DNA from: Burkholderiales bacterium
GTDB lineage: Bacteria > Pseudomonadota > Gammaproteobacteria > Burkholderiales > Thiobacillaceae
Assembly (NCBI GenBank): GCA_005790965.1
Contig: SXTL01000024.1
Span: forward strand, 1-48,022
Reading direction: 5' to 3'
DNA length: 48,022 nucleotides
Position numbers and translations under genes: made by a program. Shown here piece after piece: positions 16,245-24,805 of the stretch (the first letter of the stretch is position 1; each line of letters begins with the position of its first letter). A model generated the notes under the pieces. It was not told the DNA's origin and did no database searches. It was given only the letters and a program-made list of their open reading frames with translations.

Positions 16245-16823
16245 ATGGCGATGCTGGCATCGTGGCGCGTCGGTTCGGTGCTGCCTATGCTGACGGTGGC
16301 TGTGCTGGCGGCGCTTTCTCTGTGGTTGAAGGATGTATCGCACATCGCCGACTTGTTCGATATGCGAGGATTTCGCCACGAACCCGGGACGATTATTGAA
16401 GCTCTGCGCTTAACCTCGGTGAGCCGTCAGTCCTCGACTACGCAGGTCTTGACGGCGCAGCGGATGACCCATTTTCTCGATGACGACACCCTGCGCTTGG
16501 TTGAGCCGCGTTATGACCGTTTCCAGGCCGGAGGTGGCCAGATGCATATCACGGCCCGGCGCGGCCTGGTTTCCGAAGATCGCGATAATTTTTATTTTCT
16601 GGATGAGGTACGATTGCAGCGCGAGGCGAACCGTGGGGGTGAGCCTCTTGTTTTGACGACGGAATACCTGCGGGTGATGCTGGACATGGATCGGGTGCGG
16701 ACGGATAAACCCGTCCAAGTAAAACAGGGTCGGAGCCGTATCGACGCGCAAGGCATGGAGGCAGACGGCAAGTCAGGCACCATGGAGTTTGCCGGACCGG
16801 TGAGGAGTGTCTATGAAAAATAA
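16245..16823 (+). CDS. lptC: LPS export protein LptC
   Basis: Bitopic inner-membrane protein that passes lipopolysaccharide from LptBFG to LptA. From ATG 16245 it has 192 residues: one N-terminal membrane helix (about 11-28, LPMLTVAVLAALSLWL) and a periplasmic beta-jellyroll (LDDDTLRLVEPRYDRF and following). Sequence conservation is low, as usual for LptC, but size, topology and position between kdsC and lptA settle the call. The frame is open upstream into kdsC; the chosen ATG follows the kdsC stop by one base. It overlaps lptA by 11 bases. Confidence 0.92.
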   Translation: MAMLASWRVGSVLPMLTVAVLAALSLWLKDVSHIADLFDMRGFRHEPGTIIEALRLTSVSRQSSTTQVLTAQRMTHFLDDDTLRLVEPRYDRFQAGGGQMHITARRGLVSEDRDNFYFLDEVRLQREANRGGEPLVLTTEYLRVMLDMDRVRTDKPVQVKQGRSRIDAQGMEADGKSGTMEFAGPVRSVYEK

Positions 16824-17412
16824 GGGCTTGATGTTGCATGCGGTATTGGCGGCTGTCTTGTGCACAGCGGCCTGCGCATGGGCCGAAAAGGCTGATATGG
16901 CACAGCCTGTCTACATCAACGCGGCCAGTATGCGGCTTGACGATGCTCGTAAACTGACTGTTTATGAGGGAAGTGTGGTTATGACGCGTGGCAGTCTGCA
17001 GATTGAGGGCGATCGGATCGAGATTGCGCAAGATGCCGTGGGCTTGAATACGGGGGTCGCTTACGGTCGTCCGGCGCAATTCCGGCAGAAAGAGGAGGGC
17101 ACCGGGCATATCGTAGAAGGCTGGGCTGAGCGTATCGATTACGATGGGCGTACCGAGATCGTCAAACTGACCGGGCAGGCCCGCTTGAAACGCGGCAATT
17201 TGCAGGAAATGCACAGCGATAGTGTCGTTTACGACATGCGCACTCAGGTCTATCAGGCCCGCGGGGATACCACACCGACCGCACCGGGCCGGGTGATTGC
17301 GGTGATTCAGAGCAAGACGCCGGCGGGGCCGCCGCTTGTGGCAGATAAGGCTCCCGCCCCGGCGCCTATGCCGCCGAAGTCCATCCCGGTCATGCCGGCT
17401 GTGTCTAAATGA
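16813..17412 (+). CDS. lptA: LPS transport periplasmic protein LptA
   Basis: Periplasmic bridge protein that carries lipopolysaccharide between LptC and LptD. The ATG at 16813 has a GAGGAG ribosome-binding site. A Sec signal peptide is clear (MKNKGLMLHAVLAAVLCTAACAWA, cleavage about 24/25). The OstA-type core follows with DDARKLTVYEGSVVMTRG and IEGDRIEI. The last 30 residues are Pro/Ala-rich (APAPAPMPPKSIPV) and probably disordered, an addition to the usual fold. It overlaps lptB by ATGA. Confidence 0.94.
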   Translation: MKNKGLMLHAVLAAVLCTAACAWAEKADMAQPVYINAASMRLDDARKLTVYEGSVVMTRGSLQIEGDRIEIAQDAVGLNTGVAYGRPAQFRQKEEGTGHIVEGWAERIDYDGRTEIVKLTGQARLKRGNLQEMHSDSVVYDMRTQVYQARGDTTPTAPGRVIAVIQSKTPAGPPLVADKAPAPAPMPPKSIPVMPAVSK

Positions 17413-18131
17413 GCCTGTTGCGCGCGGTTGGTCTGCGCAAGCGTTATCGGCGCCGGACCATCCTGCAGGAGGTCTCCATCGAGGTTGCGAGTGGCGAGGT
17501 CGTCGGCCTGTTGGGACCGAACGGAGCCGGCAAGACCACTTCGTTTTACATGTTGGTAGGCCTGGTCCCGGCCGATGGTGGGCAGATCTTTATTGATGAA
17601 CACGAGGTCACCCATGAACCGGTCTATCGCCGGGCTCGGCTGGGATTGTCTTACCTGCCGCAGGAGAGCTCGATCTTCCGGCGCATGACGGTGGCCGACA
17701 ATATCGCCGCCATCCTTGAGTTGCAGGGCCACAAAGGATCTGCCGTGGAGGAACATCTCCAGCTTTTGCTTGATGATCTGCACATCGATCACCTGCGCGA
17801 TGCCGCGGCGACCAGTCTGTCGGGCGGCGAGCGGCGGCGGGTGGAGATAGCCCGCACTTTGGCGATGCGACCCCGTTTTGTGTTGCTCGACGAGCCCTTT
17901 GCTGGCATCGACCCCCTCTCCGTGGTGGACATTCAGAAGATCATTCGCTTTTTAGTGGAGCGTGACATTGGCGTCCTGATTACTGACCACAATGTGCGCG
18001 AGACGCTCGGTATCTGTGATCGCGCCTACATCCTCAGCGAAGGGCGTGTCATGATTTCTGGCCGTCCGGACGAGATTGTCTACAATGAGGATGTACGCCG
18101 GGTTTATCTCGGCGAGAATTTCCGGCTCTGA
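17409..18131 (+). CDS. lptB: LPS export ABC transporter ATPase LptB
   Basis: Cytoplasmic ATPase of the LptB2FG exporter that extracts lipopolysaccharide from the inner membrane. The 240 residues have Walker A GPNGAGKTT, the Q-loop LPQESSIFRRMTV, the ABC signature LSGGERRR, Walker B FVLLDEPFAGID and the H-loop ITDHN. It ends YLGENFRL, the typical LptB tail. The permease genes lptF and lptG are not in this window, as is usual. Confidence 0.97.
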   Translation: MSLLRAVGLRKRYRRRTILQEVSIEVASGEVVGLLGPNGAGKTTSFYMLVGLVPADGGQIFIDEHEVTHEPVYRRARLGLSYLPQESSIFRRMTVADNIAAILELQGHKGSAVEEHLQLLLDDLHIDHLRDAAATSLSGGERRRVEIARTLAMRPRFVLLDEPFAGIDPLSVVDIQKIIRFLVERDIGVLITDHNVRETLGICDRAYILSEGRVMISGRPDEIVYNEDVRRVYLGENFRL

Positions 18132-18146
18132 TTTGAGTCGTCTTGT

Positions 18147-19586
18147 GTGAAACAAAACCTTCATCTTGGGCTGCGTTCCCAACTGGCTCTGACGCCGCAA
18201 CTCCAGCAGTCGATTCGTTTGTTGCAGATGTCGAGCTTGGATCTCAATCAGGAGATCGGTGATCTCCTGCAACAAAACCCCCTGCTGGAATGTGATGATT
18301 TACCGCTTGCGTCAGTGGGTGGTGAGCCAGCGCCCGGGGATAGAGACCTTGAGACGCGCGTTGGCGAGGTTGATAGCGGCGGCGCTAGTGAGGTGGCCCT
18401 GGATCTGGCCTGGGGTGATGGCGGCGGCGGGGCCGGCGAACAGATCCAGGACGAGGGCTTTGAAGAGGGCTTTAACCTTGAAGACCCGGCCGGGCTGAAC
18501 CTGCGTCAGCACTTGTTGGATCAAGTGGCTTTGATGCCACTTGCCGAGCCGATCCGGCGCCGCGTGCAAGTTTTGATCGAATCGTTGGATGAAGACGGCT
18601 TTCTATTTACGGGTCTGGATGAATTGGTGACTCTGTTGCCAGAATCGCCGGAGGATGAGTTGGAACGCCTGGAGGTAGCCCTACGGGTGCTTCAGGGTCT
18701 GGATCCGGTAGGTGTCGGTGCGCGGGGTTTGGGGGAGTGTCTGCAGCTACAGTTGCAGAACCTGCCAGTCACTACGCTTTGGCGCACGGAGGCATTGCGG
18801 CTGGTGAAGGGTTATCTGCCTTTGTTGGCCGAGCGGGAGTACGCTCAGTTGCGGCGGGCCTTGGGACTGTCTTGCGAAGCGGATTTGCAGGCGGTGCGGG
18901 ATTTGCTGGCCTCGCTCAATCCCCGTCCCGGGGCGATCTATGCTGCTCAGGCGACGCAATTTGTTATCCCCGATGTTATTGTGCGCAAGACCGGAACGGG
19001 CGCTAAGGCCCGTTGGCAGGTTCAGCTCAATAGCGAGGCTATGCCGCGCCTGCGCGTGAATGCACTTTATGCCAATATCCTCAATCAGCAGGGTCAGTCC
19101 CCTGCGCTGGCTGCCCAGTTGCAGGAGGCCCGTTGGATGATCCGTAGTGTGCAGCAACGCTTTGAGACTATCCTGAGGGTGGCACGGGCTTTGGTGGCGC
19201 ACCAACAGGGTTGGCTGGAACACGGCGATGCCGGCTTACGGCCCTTGATTTTGCGTGAGGTGGCCGATCAGTTGGGTCTGCATGAATCGACCATATCTCG
19301 TGCGACCACGCAGAAGTACATGCTCACTCCGCGCGGGGTGTTTGAATTCAAGAGCCTGTTTGGCAATGCGGTGGCGACGGAGGCGGGCGAAGCGGCCTCC
19401 AGCCAAGCCATCAAGGCCATTTTGCGGCAGATGATCCGGTCTGAGAAGGCAGCCCAGCCCCTCTCGGATCAGGCCTTGTCGGATGCCTTAGGTCAACAAG
19501 GGTTTCGGGTTGCGCGCCGGACCGTGGCAAAATATCGGGAACAGATGCATATTGAGCCGGCGGCGCAACGCCGGAGGATTGCTTGA
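18147..19586 (+). CDS. rpoN: RNA polymerase sigma-54 factor RpoN
   Basis: Alternative sigma factor needing AAA+ activators; controls nitrogen, motility and other regulons. Translation probably starts at GTG 18147. Region I is typical (MKQNLHLGLRSQLALTPQLQQSIRLLQMS), followed by an acidic region II, the core-binding domain, a helix-turn-helix (ADQLGLHESTISRATTQK) and the invariant RpoN box ARRTVAKYRE at the C-terminus. It sits in the lptB-rpoN-hpf-ptsN order common to proteobacteria. The 479-residue length is normal. Confidence 0.97.
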   Translation: MKQNLHLGLRSQLALTPQLQQSIRLLQMSSLDLNQEIGDLLQQNPLLECDDLPLASVGGEPAPGDRDLETRVGEVDSGGASEVALDLAWGDGGGGAGEQIQDEGFEEGFNLEDPAGLNLRQHLLDQVALMPLAEPIRRRVQVLIESLDEDGFLFTGLDELVTLLPESPEDELERLEVALRVLQGLDPVGVGARGLGECLQLQLQNLPVTTLWRTEALRLVKGYLPLLAEREYAQLRRALGLSCEADLQAVRDLLASLNPRPGAIYAAQATQFVIPDVIVRKTGTGAKARWQVQLNSEAMPRLRVNALYANILNQQGQSPALAAQLQEARWMIRSVQQRFETILRVARALVAHQQGWLEHGDAGLRPLILREVADQLGLHESTISRATTQKYMLTPRGVFEFKSLFGNAVATEAGEAASSQAIKAILRQMIRSEKAAQPLSDQALSDALGQQGFRVARRTVAKYREQMHIEPAAQRRRIA

Positions 19587-19638
19587 ACCGGGAGCTGCGT
19601 TGTCAGCGCCCGGCGTTTTTAACCACTTGGAGTTCAAC

Positions 19639-19965
19639 ATGAACCTTATTGTTACTGGTCATCACCTCGAAATCACCCCGGCTATCCGCAGCTATGTTGA
19701 AGGCCGCGTGAAGCGCATTACCCACCATTTTGACCATGTCATTGATGTGGCCGTGACGCTGGGCGTCGAGAAATTGAATCACAAGGCCGAGGCCCAGGTT
19801 CATCTCCCCGGCAAGGACATCCATGTCGAGGCTATTGAGCCGGACATGTATGCCGCCATTGATGCCCTGGAAGAGAAACTGGACCGTCAGATCGTCAAGC
19901 ACAAGGAAAAGCTGGGCGCGGTGCATCGTGACGAGGGTGGCATCAAACGCGCCAGCGTGGATTGA
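19639..19965 (+). CDS. hpf: Ribosome hibernation-promoting factor, short form
   Basis: Binds the ribosomal decoding and P-site region in stationary phase and helps form inactive ribosomes. The 108-residue protein starts at ATG 19639 (MNLIVTGHHLEITPAIRSYV) and has the KLNHKAEAQVHLPGKDIHVEA core. The length indicates the short HPF type without the dimerising C-terminal domain of long HPF. It lies just after rpoN, the usual place, and before ptsN. Confidence 0.95.
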   Translation: MNLIVTGHHLEITPAIRSYVEGRVKRITHHFDHVIDVAVTLGVEKLNHKAEAQVHLPGKDIHVEAIEPDMYAAIDALEEKLDRQIVKHKEKLGAVHRDEGGIKRASVD

Positions 19966-19983
19966 TCTGCTGGTCGTAATGCC

Positions 19984-20439
19984 ATGAACCTGATTGCGAA
20001 ATGGCTGGCCCCTGCGAATGTCGTGGCGGGAGCTAGCATTGCCAGCAAGAAACGCTTGCTGGAAGAGGCGGGGCGTCTCATCGAGGCGAGCCACGGCGTT
20101 TCTTCTGCCGAGGTGTTCGATAGCCTGTTCTCGCGTGAGAAGCTGGGTTCGACCGCCTTGGGGTATGGGATTGCCATTCCCCATGGCCGCATCAAGGGCC
20201 TCAAGGAGGCGGTCTGCGTTTTTTATCGCTTGGCCACGCCCTTGGATTACGATGCGCCCGACGGGATGCCGGTGGATCTGGTTTTTGTTTTGCTTGCTCC
20301 GGCCACGGCAACCGATCAGCATTTGCAGGTCCTGGCTGAATTGGCCCAGATGTTGAGCGGCAAGTCAGTACGCGAGCGGCTACGCGCGGCGCCGGATGCC
20401 GCGTCCTTACATAAGCTGATCTGCGAGTGGATTCCCTAG
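19984..20439 (+). CDS. ptsN: PTS IIA-like nitrogen-regulatory protein PtsN
   Basis: EIIA-Ntr, the terminal phosphate acceptor of the nitrogen PTS (EI-Ntr, NPr, PtsN), which regulates potassium and nitrogen functions through protein contacts. The 151 residues are normal. The phosphorylated histidine is H67 in ALGYGIAIPHGRIKG. It overlaps the hprK start by 13 bases. A sugar-transporting membrane component is not nearby, which suits a purely regulatory role. Confidence 0.96.
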   Translation: MNLIAKWLAPANVVAGASIASKKRLLEEAGRLIEASHGVSSAEVFDSLFSREKLGSTALGYGIAIPHGRIKGLKEAVCVFYRLATPLDYDAPDGMPVDLVFVLLAPATATDQHLQVLAELAQMLSGKSVRERLRAAPDAASLHKLICEWIP

Positions 20440-21389
20440 CCCCGCCCATTAAGCCACGGAGAACTGTTGCCGATCTCTTTCGGCAGGTTGAGGTGAAGCT
20501 GCAACTGGTCTGGCTGGCTGGGGCTCAGAGTGCTGATCGCGAGGTCTTGCAGGATACGGTGTATCGCCCCACGCTGGCCTTGGTGGGGCATGCCGATAAG
20601 CTCGAGCCTGGGCGTTTACAGGTTTTGGGTCTGACCGAAATCAATCTGTTGGCCTCGCTCGAGCCCGATGCTCGGCAACACGCCATCGAAGCGCTCTTTT
20701 CGTTTGACAGCGCGGCTATCTTTATCGCTAATGGCGTGGAGGTGCCGGACGCGTTTTTAGAGTGTGCCGAGCGTCACTCTACCCCCCTTATTTCGGCGGG
20801 CGTTTCGACCACGGCCTTGTGGCGTGGTCTGAATCATCAGCTGAGCCAGTCTCTGGCGCCTTATGTCGTGTTGCACGGGGTCTTCATGGAGGTCGCCGGC
20901 ATGGGGGTTCTGATTACCGGTGACCCGGCCATTGGCAAGAGTGAACTGGCCCTGGAGCTGGTGTCGCGCGGCCACCGACTGGTAGCCGATGATGCGGTGG
21001 AGTTTCACGCTTTGTCACCCGAGACCCTGGAAGGATGTAGCCCGGTGTTGTTGCGCGACTTCATGGAGGTGCGCGGTTTGGGTCTCCTCAATATCCGTTT
21101 ATTGTTTGGGGAGGCGGCCGTTAAGCACCGGGTTCAGCTTCGATTGATCGTACAACTCACCTCGGCGGACTCTTGGGATGCGTCGAATCGCTTCGATATG
21201 CAGGCCGAGCTGTGCCGTATTCTAGAGGTGACTGTGCCCAAGGTGCGCCTGCCGGTCGCGGTGGGGCGTAACTTAGCGGTGTTGGTCGAGGTGGCCGTGC
21301 GCAATCACATCCTGCAACAGCGTGGCTACAACAGCGGCGACGACTTTGCCCAGCGCCAGCGCGAGCAAATCGCGTTTGGGGACGGTTAA
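20427..21389 (+). CDS. hprK: HPr kinase/phosphorylase
   Basis: Bifunctional enzyme that phosphorylates and dephosphorylates HPr on serine. The start is GTG 20427, inside the end of ptsN, giving 320 residues. Typical features are H150 in VLHGVFMEV, the P-loop (165-172), LVADDAVEFHA and the family signature EVRGLGLLNIRLLFG near 225. The P-loop reads GDPAIGKS, where most family members have GDSGxGKS, so two residues differ. Gene order ptsN-hprK-rapZ is typical of proteobacteria with this enzyme. Confidence 0.95.
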   Translation: MDSLAPPIKPRRTVADLFRQVEVKLQLVWLAGAQSADREVLQDTVYRPTLALVGHADKLEPGRLQVLGLTEINLLASLEPDARQHAIEALFSFDSAAIFIANGVEVPDAFLECAERHSTPLISAGVSTTALWRGLNHQLSQSLAPYVVLHGVFMEVAGMGVLITGDPAIGKSELALELVSRGHRLVADDAVEFHALSPETLEGCSPVLLRDFMEVRGLGLLNIRLLFGEAAVKHRVQLRLIVQLTSADSWDASNRFDMQAELCRILEVTVPKVRLPVAVGRNLAVLVEVAVRNHILQQRGYNSGDDFAQRQREQIAFGDG

Positions 21390-22225
21390 TGCGCATCATC
21401 GTCCTCACAGGGTTGTCAGGCGCGGGCAAAAGCGTTGCCCTTAATCTTCTTGAAGACGAGGGCTTTTATTGCATCGACAACCTGCCGGCGCCGTTGTTGC
21501 CGGCGACCGTTGAGGTTCTGAGCCGAACTGGCTACAGTCAGGTGGCCGTAGGTATTGATGCCCGCGATCCGCAAAACTTGGCCGAGGCCGTAGCGGCGAT
21601 TCGCACCCTGAGCGCTCAGCATGCACTCCAGGTTTTATTTCTTGAGGCGAGCGATGACTGCTTGCTGCGGCGTTTTTCCGAAACGCGGCGCCGCCATCCG
21701 CTCAGTGTGGGTGACCGCGCCCTCAATCAATGCATCACCGATGAACGGGCCATGTTGGCCGATCTGGCGGCCTTAGGGCATCGCATTGACACCAGTGGCG
21801 TGACGGCCAACGCCTTGCGTGCCTGGCTGAAGGGTTTTCTGGCGATCGGCGGAGGCGTCTTTACCTTGGTCTTCGAATCTTTTGGTTTCAAGCATGGCCT
21901 GCCGCTGGATGCCGATCTTGTTTACGATGTCCGTTGCTTGACCAATCCCCACTATCGCAGCGAATTGCGTCCCCTGACAGGGCGCGATGCCCCGGTGGCG
22001 GATTATCTGGCCGCCGATGTTCAGGTGGGCGAGATGTGGGCCGACATCCGCAGTTTTCTGGAACGCTGGGTGCCGGTCTATGTGGCGGATAACCGCGCTT
22101 ACCTAACCGTAGCCCTGGGTTGCACGGGGGGGCAACACCGTTCGGTCTGGTTTGCTGAGACGCTGGCGGCTCATTTTGGTCACCGGTACCAAGTGTTGTT
22201 GCGACATCGGAATCTGCCGCTGTGA
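21389..22225 (+). CDS. rapZ: RNase adapter protein RapZ
   Basis: Nucleotide-binding adapter which in E. coli binds small RNA GlmZ and recruits RNase E, linking to amino-sugar synthesis; the role in this lineage is inferred. The 278 residues start at an ATG that shares one base with the hprK stop. Walker A is GLSGAGKSVALNLLEDEG. The conserved C-terminal domain shows VYDVRCLTNPHY and GCTGGQHRSVWFAE. It is followed by a GTG-started gene overlapping the stop. Confidence 0.96.
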   Translation: MRIIVLTGLSGAGKSVALNLLEDEGFYCIDNLPAPLLPATVEVLSRTGYSQVAVGIDARDPQNLAEAVAAIRTLSAQHALQVLFLEASDDCLLRRFSETRRRHPLSVGDRALNQCITDERAMLADLAALGHRIDTSGVTANALRAWLKGFLAIGGGVFTLVFESFGFKHGLPLDADLVYDVRCLTNPHYRSELRPLTGRDAPVADYLAADVQVGEMWADIRSFLERWVPVYVADNRAYLTVALGCTGGQHRSVWFAETLAAHFGHRYQVLLRHRNLPL

Positions 22226-22587
22226 ACAGCTTACCTTTGCCGAGTCTGCAGGTCGGAGATTGGGGAGTGGCCTTGCTGGGCCTCGCGACCATCGTGATGC
22301 TGGCGACACAGGCCCCGGTACCTAGCGGGCGTGTGGTAATCCGGCAGGCGGGTCAGATCTTCATGGAAGGGGATGTGCGCCTCAATCAGCTGATTCGGGT
22401 GCCCGGTCCGCTGGGCGTGACGGTGGTTGAATTTCGGGCCGGGCGCGTACGCGTCGCGGCGGACCCTTCGCCGCGTCAGGTCTGTGTCCGGCAGGGCTGG
22501 CTAAGGGCTGGCGAGGCGGCAGTGTGTTTGCCGAATCGGGTCAGCGTGGAATGGGGGCGGTTGACCTATGACAGCCTCGGCTATTGA
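22222..22587 (+). CDS. Membrane-anchored NusG domain II-like protein
   Basis: A 121-residue protein starting at GTG 22222, four bases inside rapZ. One hydrophobic segment (about 13-31, GVALLGLATIVMLATQAPV) anchors it; the rest resembles the small beta-barrel known as NusG domain II, with RVPGPLGVTVVEFRAGRVRV and the cysteines in RQVCVRQGWL and AVCLPNRV. It lacks the NusG NGN domain and has no reason to act in transcription. It overlaps the next membrane-protein gene by 20 bases, so the two are likely translated together and may form one complex. Function unknown. Confidence 0.75.
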   Translation: MNSLPLPSLQVGDWGVALLGLATIVMLATQAPVPSGRVVIRQAGQIFMEGDVRLNQLIRVPGPLGVTVVEFRAGRVRVAADPSPRQVCVRQGWLRAGEAAVCLPNRVSVEWGRLTYDSLGY

Positions 22588-23089
22588 ACTGATTCCCAAC
22601 GAGGCCGACCGCCAGATTGCGGCACTGGCGGCGGTGGCGGTGGGGCTGACCTTGGTCGAGGCCGTTATCCCCTTGCCCTTGCCCGGTGTCAAACCGGGGC
22701 TGGCTAACATCGTGACCCTGATCGTATTGTGGCGTTGGGGTTGGCGCGCGGCCGTCTGGGTGACGCTGCTGCGTATTGTGGCCGGGGCACTCGCCTTGGG
22801 TACCTTCCTGACGCCTACCTTTGTGCTCAGTTTCTCCGGAGGCTTGGCCAGCCTGCTGATCCTCGCGTTAGCGATCCATTTGCCGCGGCGCTGGTTTGGC
22901 CCGGTTAGCCTGTCGCTACTGGCGGGTTTTGCGCATATTGTGGCGCAGTTGGGCGTGGCTAATCTGTGGCTGATGCCACAGGTCAACCTAAGCGGTCTCC
23001 TGCCTATCTTTTTAGGCGCGGCCTGGTTGACGGGATTGGCGAATGGGCTGATCGTAGTGAGCTTGATGAATTCGAGACAGATCACATGA
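22568..23089 (+). CDS. Gx transporter family membrane protein
   Basis: A 173-residue protein with about five membrane helices. The N-terminal GLTLVEAVIPLPLPGVKPGLANIVTLIVLW pattern, rich in Gly/Pro, is typical of the family annotated as Gx transporter or heptaprenyl diphosphate synthase component I, related to S-components of ECF transporters. The substrate is unknown. It overlaps the NusG-II-like gene upstream and the ubiX ATG downstream. Partnership with the former recurs in other bacteria, to my knowledge; whether it serves quinone or flavin synthesis here is a guess from the neighbours. Confidence 0.8.
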   Translation: MTASAIELIPNEADRQIAALAAVAVGLTLVEAVIPLPLPGVKPGLANIVTLIVLWRWGWRAAVWVTLLRIVAGALALGTFLTPTFVLSFSGGLASLLILALAIHLPRRWFGPVSLSLLAGFAHIVAQLGVANLWLMPQVNLSGLLPIFLGAAWLTGLANGLIVVSLMNSRQIT

Positions 23090-23688
23090 AACATGTTGCC
23101 CTGGCTTTGACGGGAGCGTCGGGCGCGGCCTATGGTCTGCGTTTGTTAGCGGCTCTGCTGGCGGCGGAGTATCGCGTCAGCTTGATGTTGTCGCAGGCGG
23201 CACGCATTGTGCTGAAGCAGGAAACGGATTGGGCATTACCCGTTGATACGGCGACCCTCACCGCGGAGCTGACGGCGCGTTATCCTGGGGGCCAGCTCGC
23301 GCTCTACGGCGAGAAAGAATGGTTCTCACCCTTGGCCTCGGGGAGCGGGGCCGCTGATGCCATGGTGATCTGCCCGTGTAGCATGGGCACGCTGGCGGCC
23401 GTGGCGCATGGCCTGTCGGATAACCTGATCGAACGGGCTGCTGATGTGACGCTTAAAGAGCGCCGACCGTTGATCTTGGTGCCGCGCGAGACGCCTTTTT
23501 CGCTGATTCATTTGCGTAACATGACGCAGCTCGCTGAGGCCGGTGCCGTGATTCTGCCGGCCAATCCCGGCTTTTATGCGCGTCCGGAACGGGTCGAAGA
23601 CCTTATCGATTTTGTTGTCGCCCGTATTCTTGACCAGTTGGGGGTGGCACAGACTATGATTCCGCGCTGGGGAAATTTGAAAGGCTGA
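23086..23688 (+). CDS. ubiX: Flavin prenyltransferase UbiX
   Basis: Makes prenylated FMN from reduced FMN and dimethylallyl phosphate; UbiD needs this cofactor for decarboxylation in ubiquinone synthesis. ATG 23086 overlaps the previous stop (ATGA) and gives 200 residues. Family motifs are ALTGASGAAYGLRLL at the N-terminus, ICPCSMGTLAAVAHGLSDNL in the middle, and LVPRETPFSLIHLRNM. It is followed after two bases by coq7, another ubiquinone gene. Confidence 0.96.
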   Translation: MKHVALALTGASGAAYGLRLLAALLAAEYRVSLMLSQAARIVLKQETDWALPVDTATLTAELTARYPGGQLALYGEKEWFSPLASGSGAADAMVICPCSMGTLAAVAHGLSDNLIERAADVTLKERRPLILVPRETPFSLIHLRNMTQLAEAGAVILPANPGFYARPERVEDLIDFVVARILDQLGVAQTMIPRWGNLKG

Positions 23689-23690
23689 AT

Positions 23691-24332
23691 ATGTTGCCCG
23701 TCCGCTTGTCTGCTGCAGATCATCTTGTTATTCAATTGGATACCGCCCTGCGTACGGTGTTTTCCCGGGCCCAGTCGCGGCGTCCGTATCCCGATGCGGC
23801 GTTGTCGGAGGGCGAACTCAACGAGGTCGAACGCCGCCACGCTGCGGGGCTGATGCGTATTAATCACACGGGCGAGGTATGTGCCCAGGCACTCTACGCC
23901 GGGCAGGCCCTGACCGCGCGCAATGTCACCGTGCAAAAGGCGCTGGTTGCAGCAGCGGCTGAAGAAACTGAACACCTGGCTTGGTGCGAGAAACGCTTAG
24001 ATGCCTTGGGTAGTCACAAGAGTCTGTCCAATCCGCTGTGGTATGTCGGTTCATTTGGCCTTGGCATGTTCGCGGGCGCGTTGGGCGATAAGTGGAACCT
24101 GGGTTTTCTGGCCGAGACCGAACGGCAAGTGGAAGGCCACCTTAACGACCATCTCGAATGGCTGCCAGCGCACGATCAGAAAAGCCGTGCCGTGGTGCAG
24201 CAGATGAAGGTGGACGAAGCGAAACATGCGGATACCGCGCTGGCCCACGGTGGCGCGCCGCTGCCCGCGCCGGTCAAGCTGGCCATGCAAGGCATGGCCA
24301 AGGTGATGAAGGCGCTGGTTTACCGGGTCTGA
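23691..24332 (+). CDS. coq7: 2-nonaprenyl-3-methyl-6-methoxy-1,4-benzoquinol hydroxylase (Coq7)
   Basis: Di-iron hydroxylase of the penultimate ubiquinone step. The 213 residues carry the iron ligands E62 (NHTGEVCAQ), the EExxH at E92-H95, and a second set in ETERQVEGHL and DEAKHADTA. The protein binds the membrane face rather than spanning it. It replaces UbiF in many betaproteobacteria. Located directly behind ubiX and convergent with the OsmC-family gene. Confidence 0.95.
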   Translation: MLPVRLSAADHLVIQLDTALRTVFSRAQSRRPYPDAALSEGELNEVERRHAAGLMRINHTGEVCAQALYAGQALTARNVTVQKALVAAAAEETEHLAWCEKRLDALGSHKSLSNPLWYVGSFGLGMFAGALGDKWNLGFLAETERQVEGHLNDHLEWLPAHDQKSRAVVQQMKVDEAKHADTALAHGGAPLPAPVKLAMQGMAKVMKALVYRV

Positions 24333-24377
24333 CCACGAGCCGAGGGCCTGACCGGCTTGCCAGGGTGGGGTGACTCG

Positions 24378-24794
24378 CTAGGCCGCAATAATCTCGAAGT
24401 CGTGCGTCATCGCGGCGGTCTTGCCGAGGATGATGCTGGCCGAGCAATATTTTTCGGCGGATAGTTTGATGGCGCGATCGACAATTTCGGGCTTGAGATT
24501 ACGGCCGGTGACGGTGAAGTGCATGTGAACACGGGTGAACACCTTGGGGTGGTCGTCGGCGCGGTCGGCCTCGATGGCAACTTCGCAGGCGGTAACATCC
24601 TGACGACTTTTTTTAAGAATCATGATGACATCCACCGAGGTGCAGCCGCCCGTCCCCATCAGCAGCATTTCCATGGGGCGCGGCCCGAGGTTGCGGCCAC
24701 CAATTTCGGGTGATCCATCCATGATGACGGCGTGACCGCTGTCGGCCTCGCCCATGAAGCACACATCTTCAACCCATTTCACACGCGTTTTCAT
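24378..24794 (-). CDS. OsmC family protein
   Basis: A 138-residue protein of the OsmC/Ohr superfamily, many members of which reduce organic hydroperoxides with two cysteines. Both are present: Cys51 in LLMGTGGCTSVDV and a second in SAEKYCSAS. The N-terminus MKTRVKWVEDVCFMGEADSGH fits the YhfA-like branch rather than classical Ohr. Activity is therefore likely but substrate unknown. It starts 11 bases after the YdcF-like gene and shares its direction, so the pair is probably co-transcribed. Confidence 0.92.
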   Translation of the reverse strand: MKTRVKWVEDVCFMGEADSGHAVIMDGSPEIGGRNLGPRPMEMLLMGTGGCTSVDVIMILKKSRQDVTACEVAIEADRADDHPKVFTRVHMHFTVTGRNLKPEIVDRAIKLSAEKYCSASIILGKTAAMTHDFEIIAA

Positions 24795-24805
24795 TGCCTT
24801 TCCTT

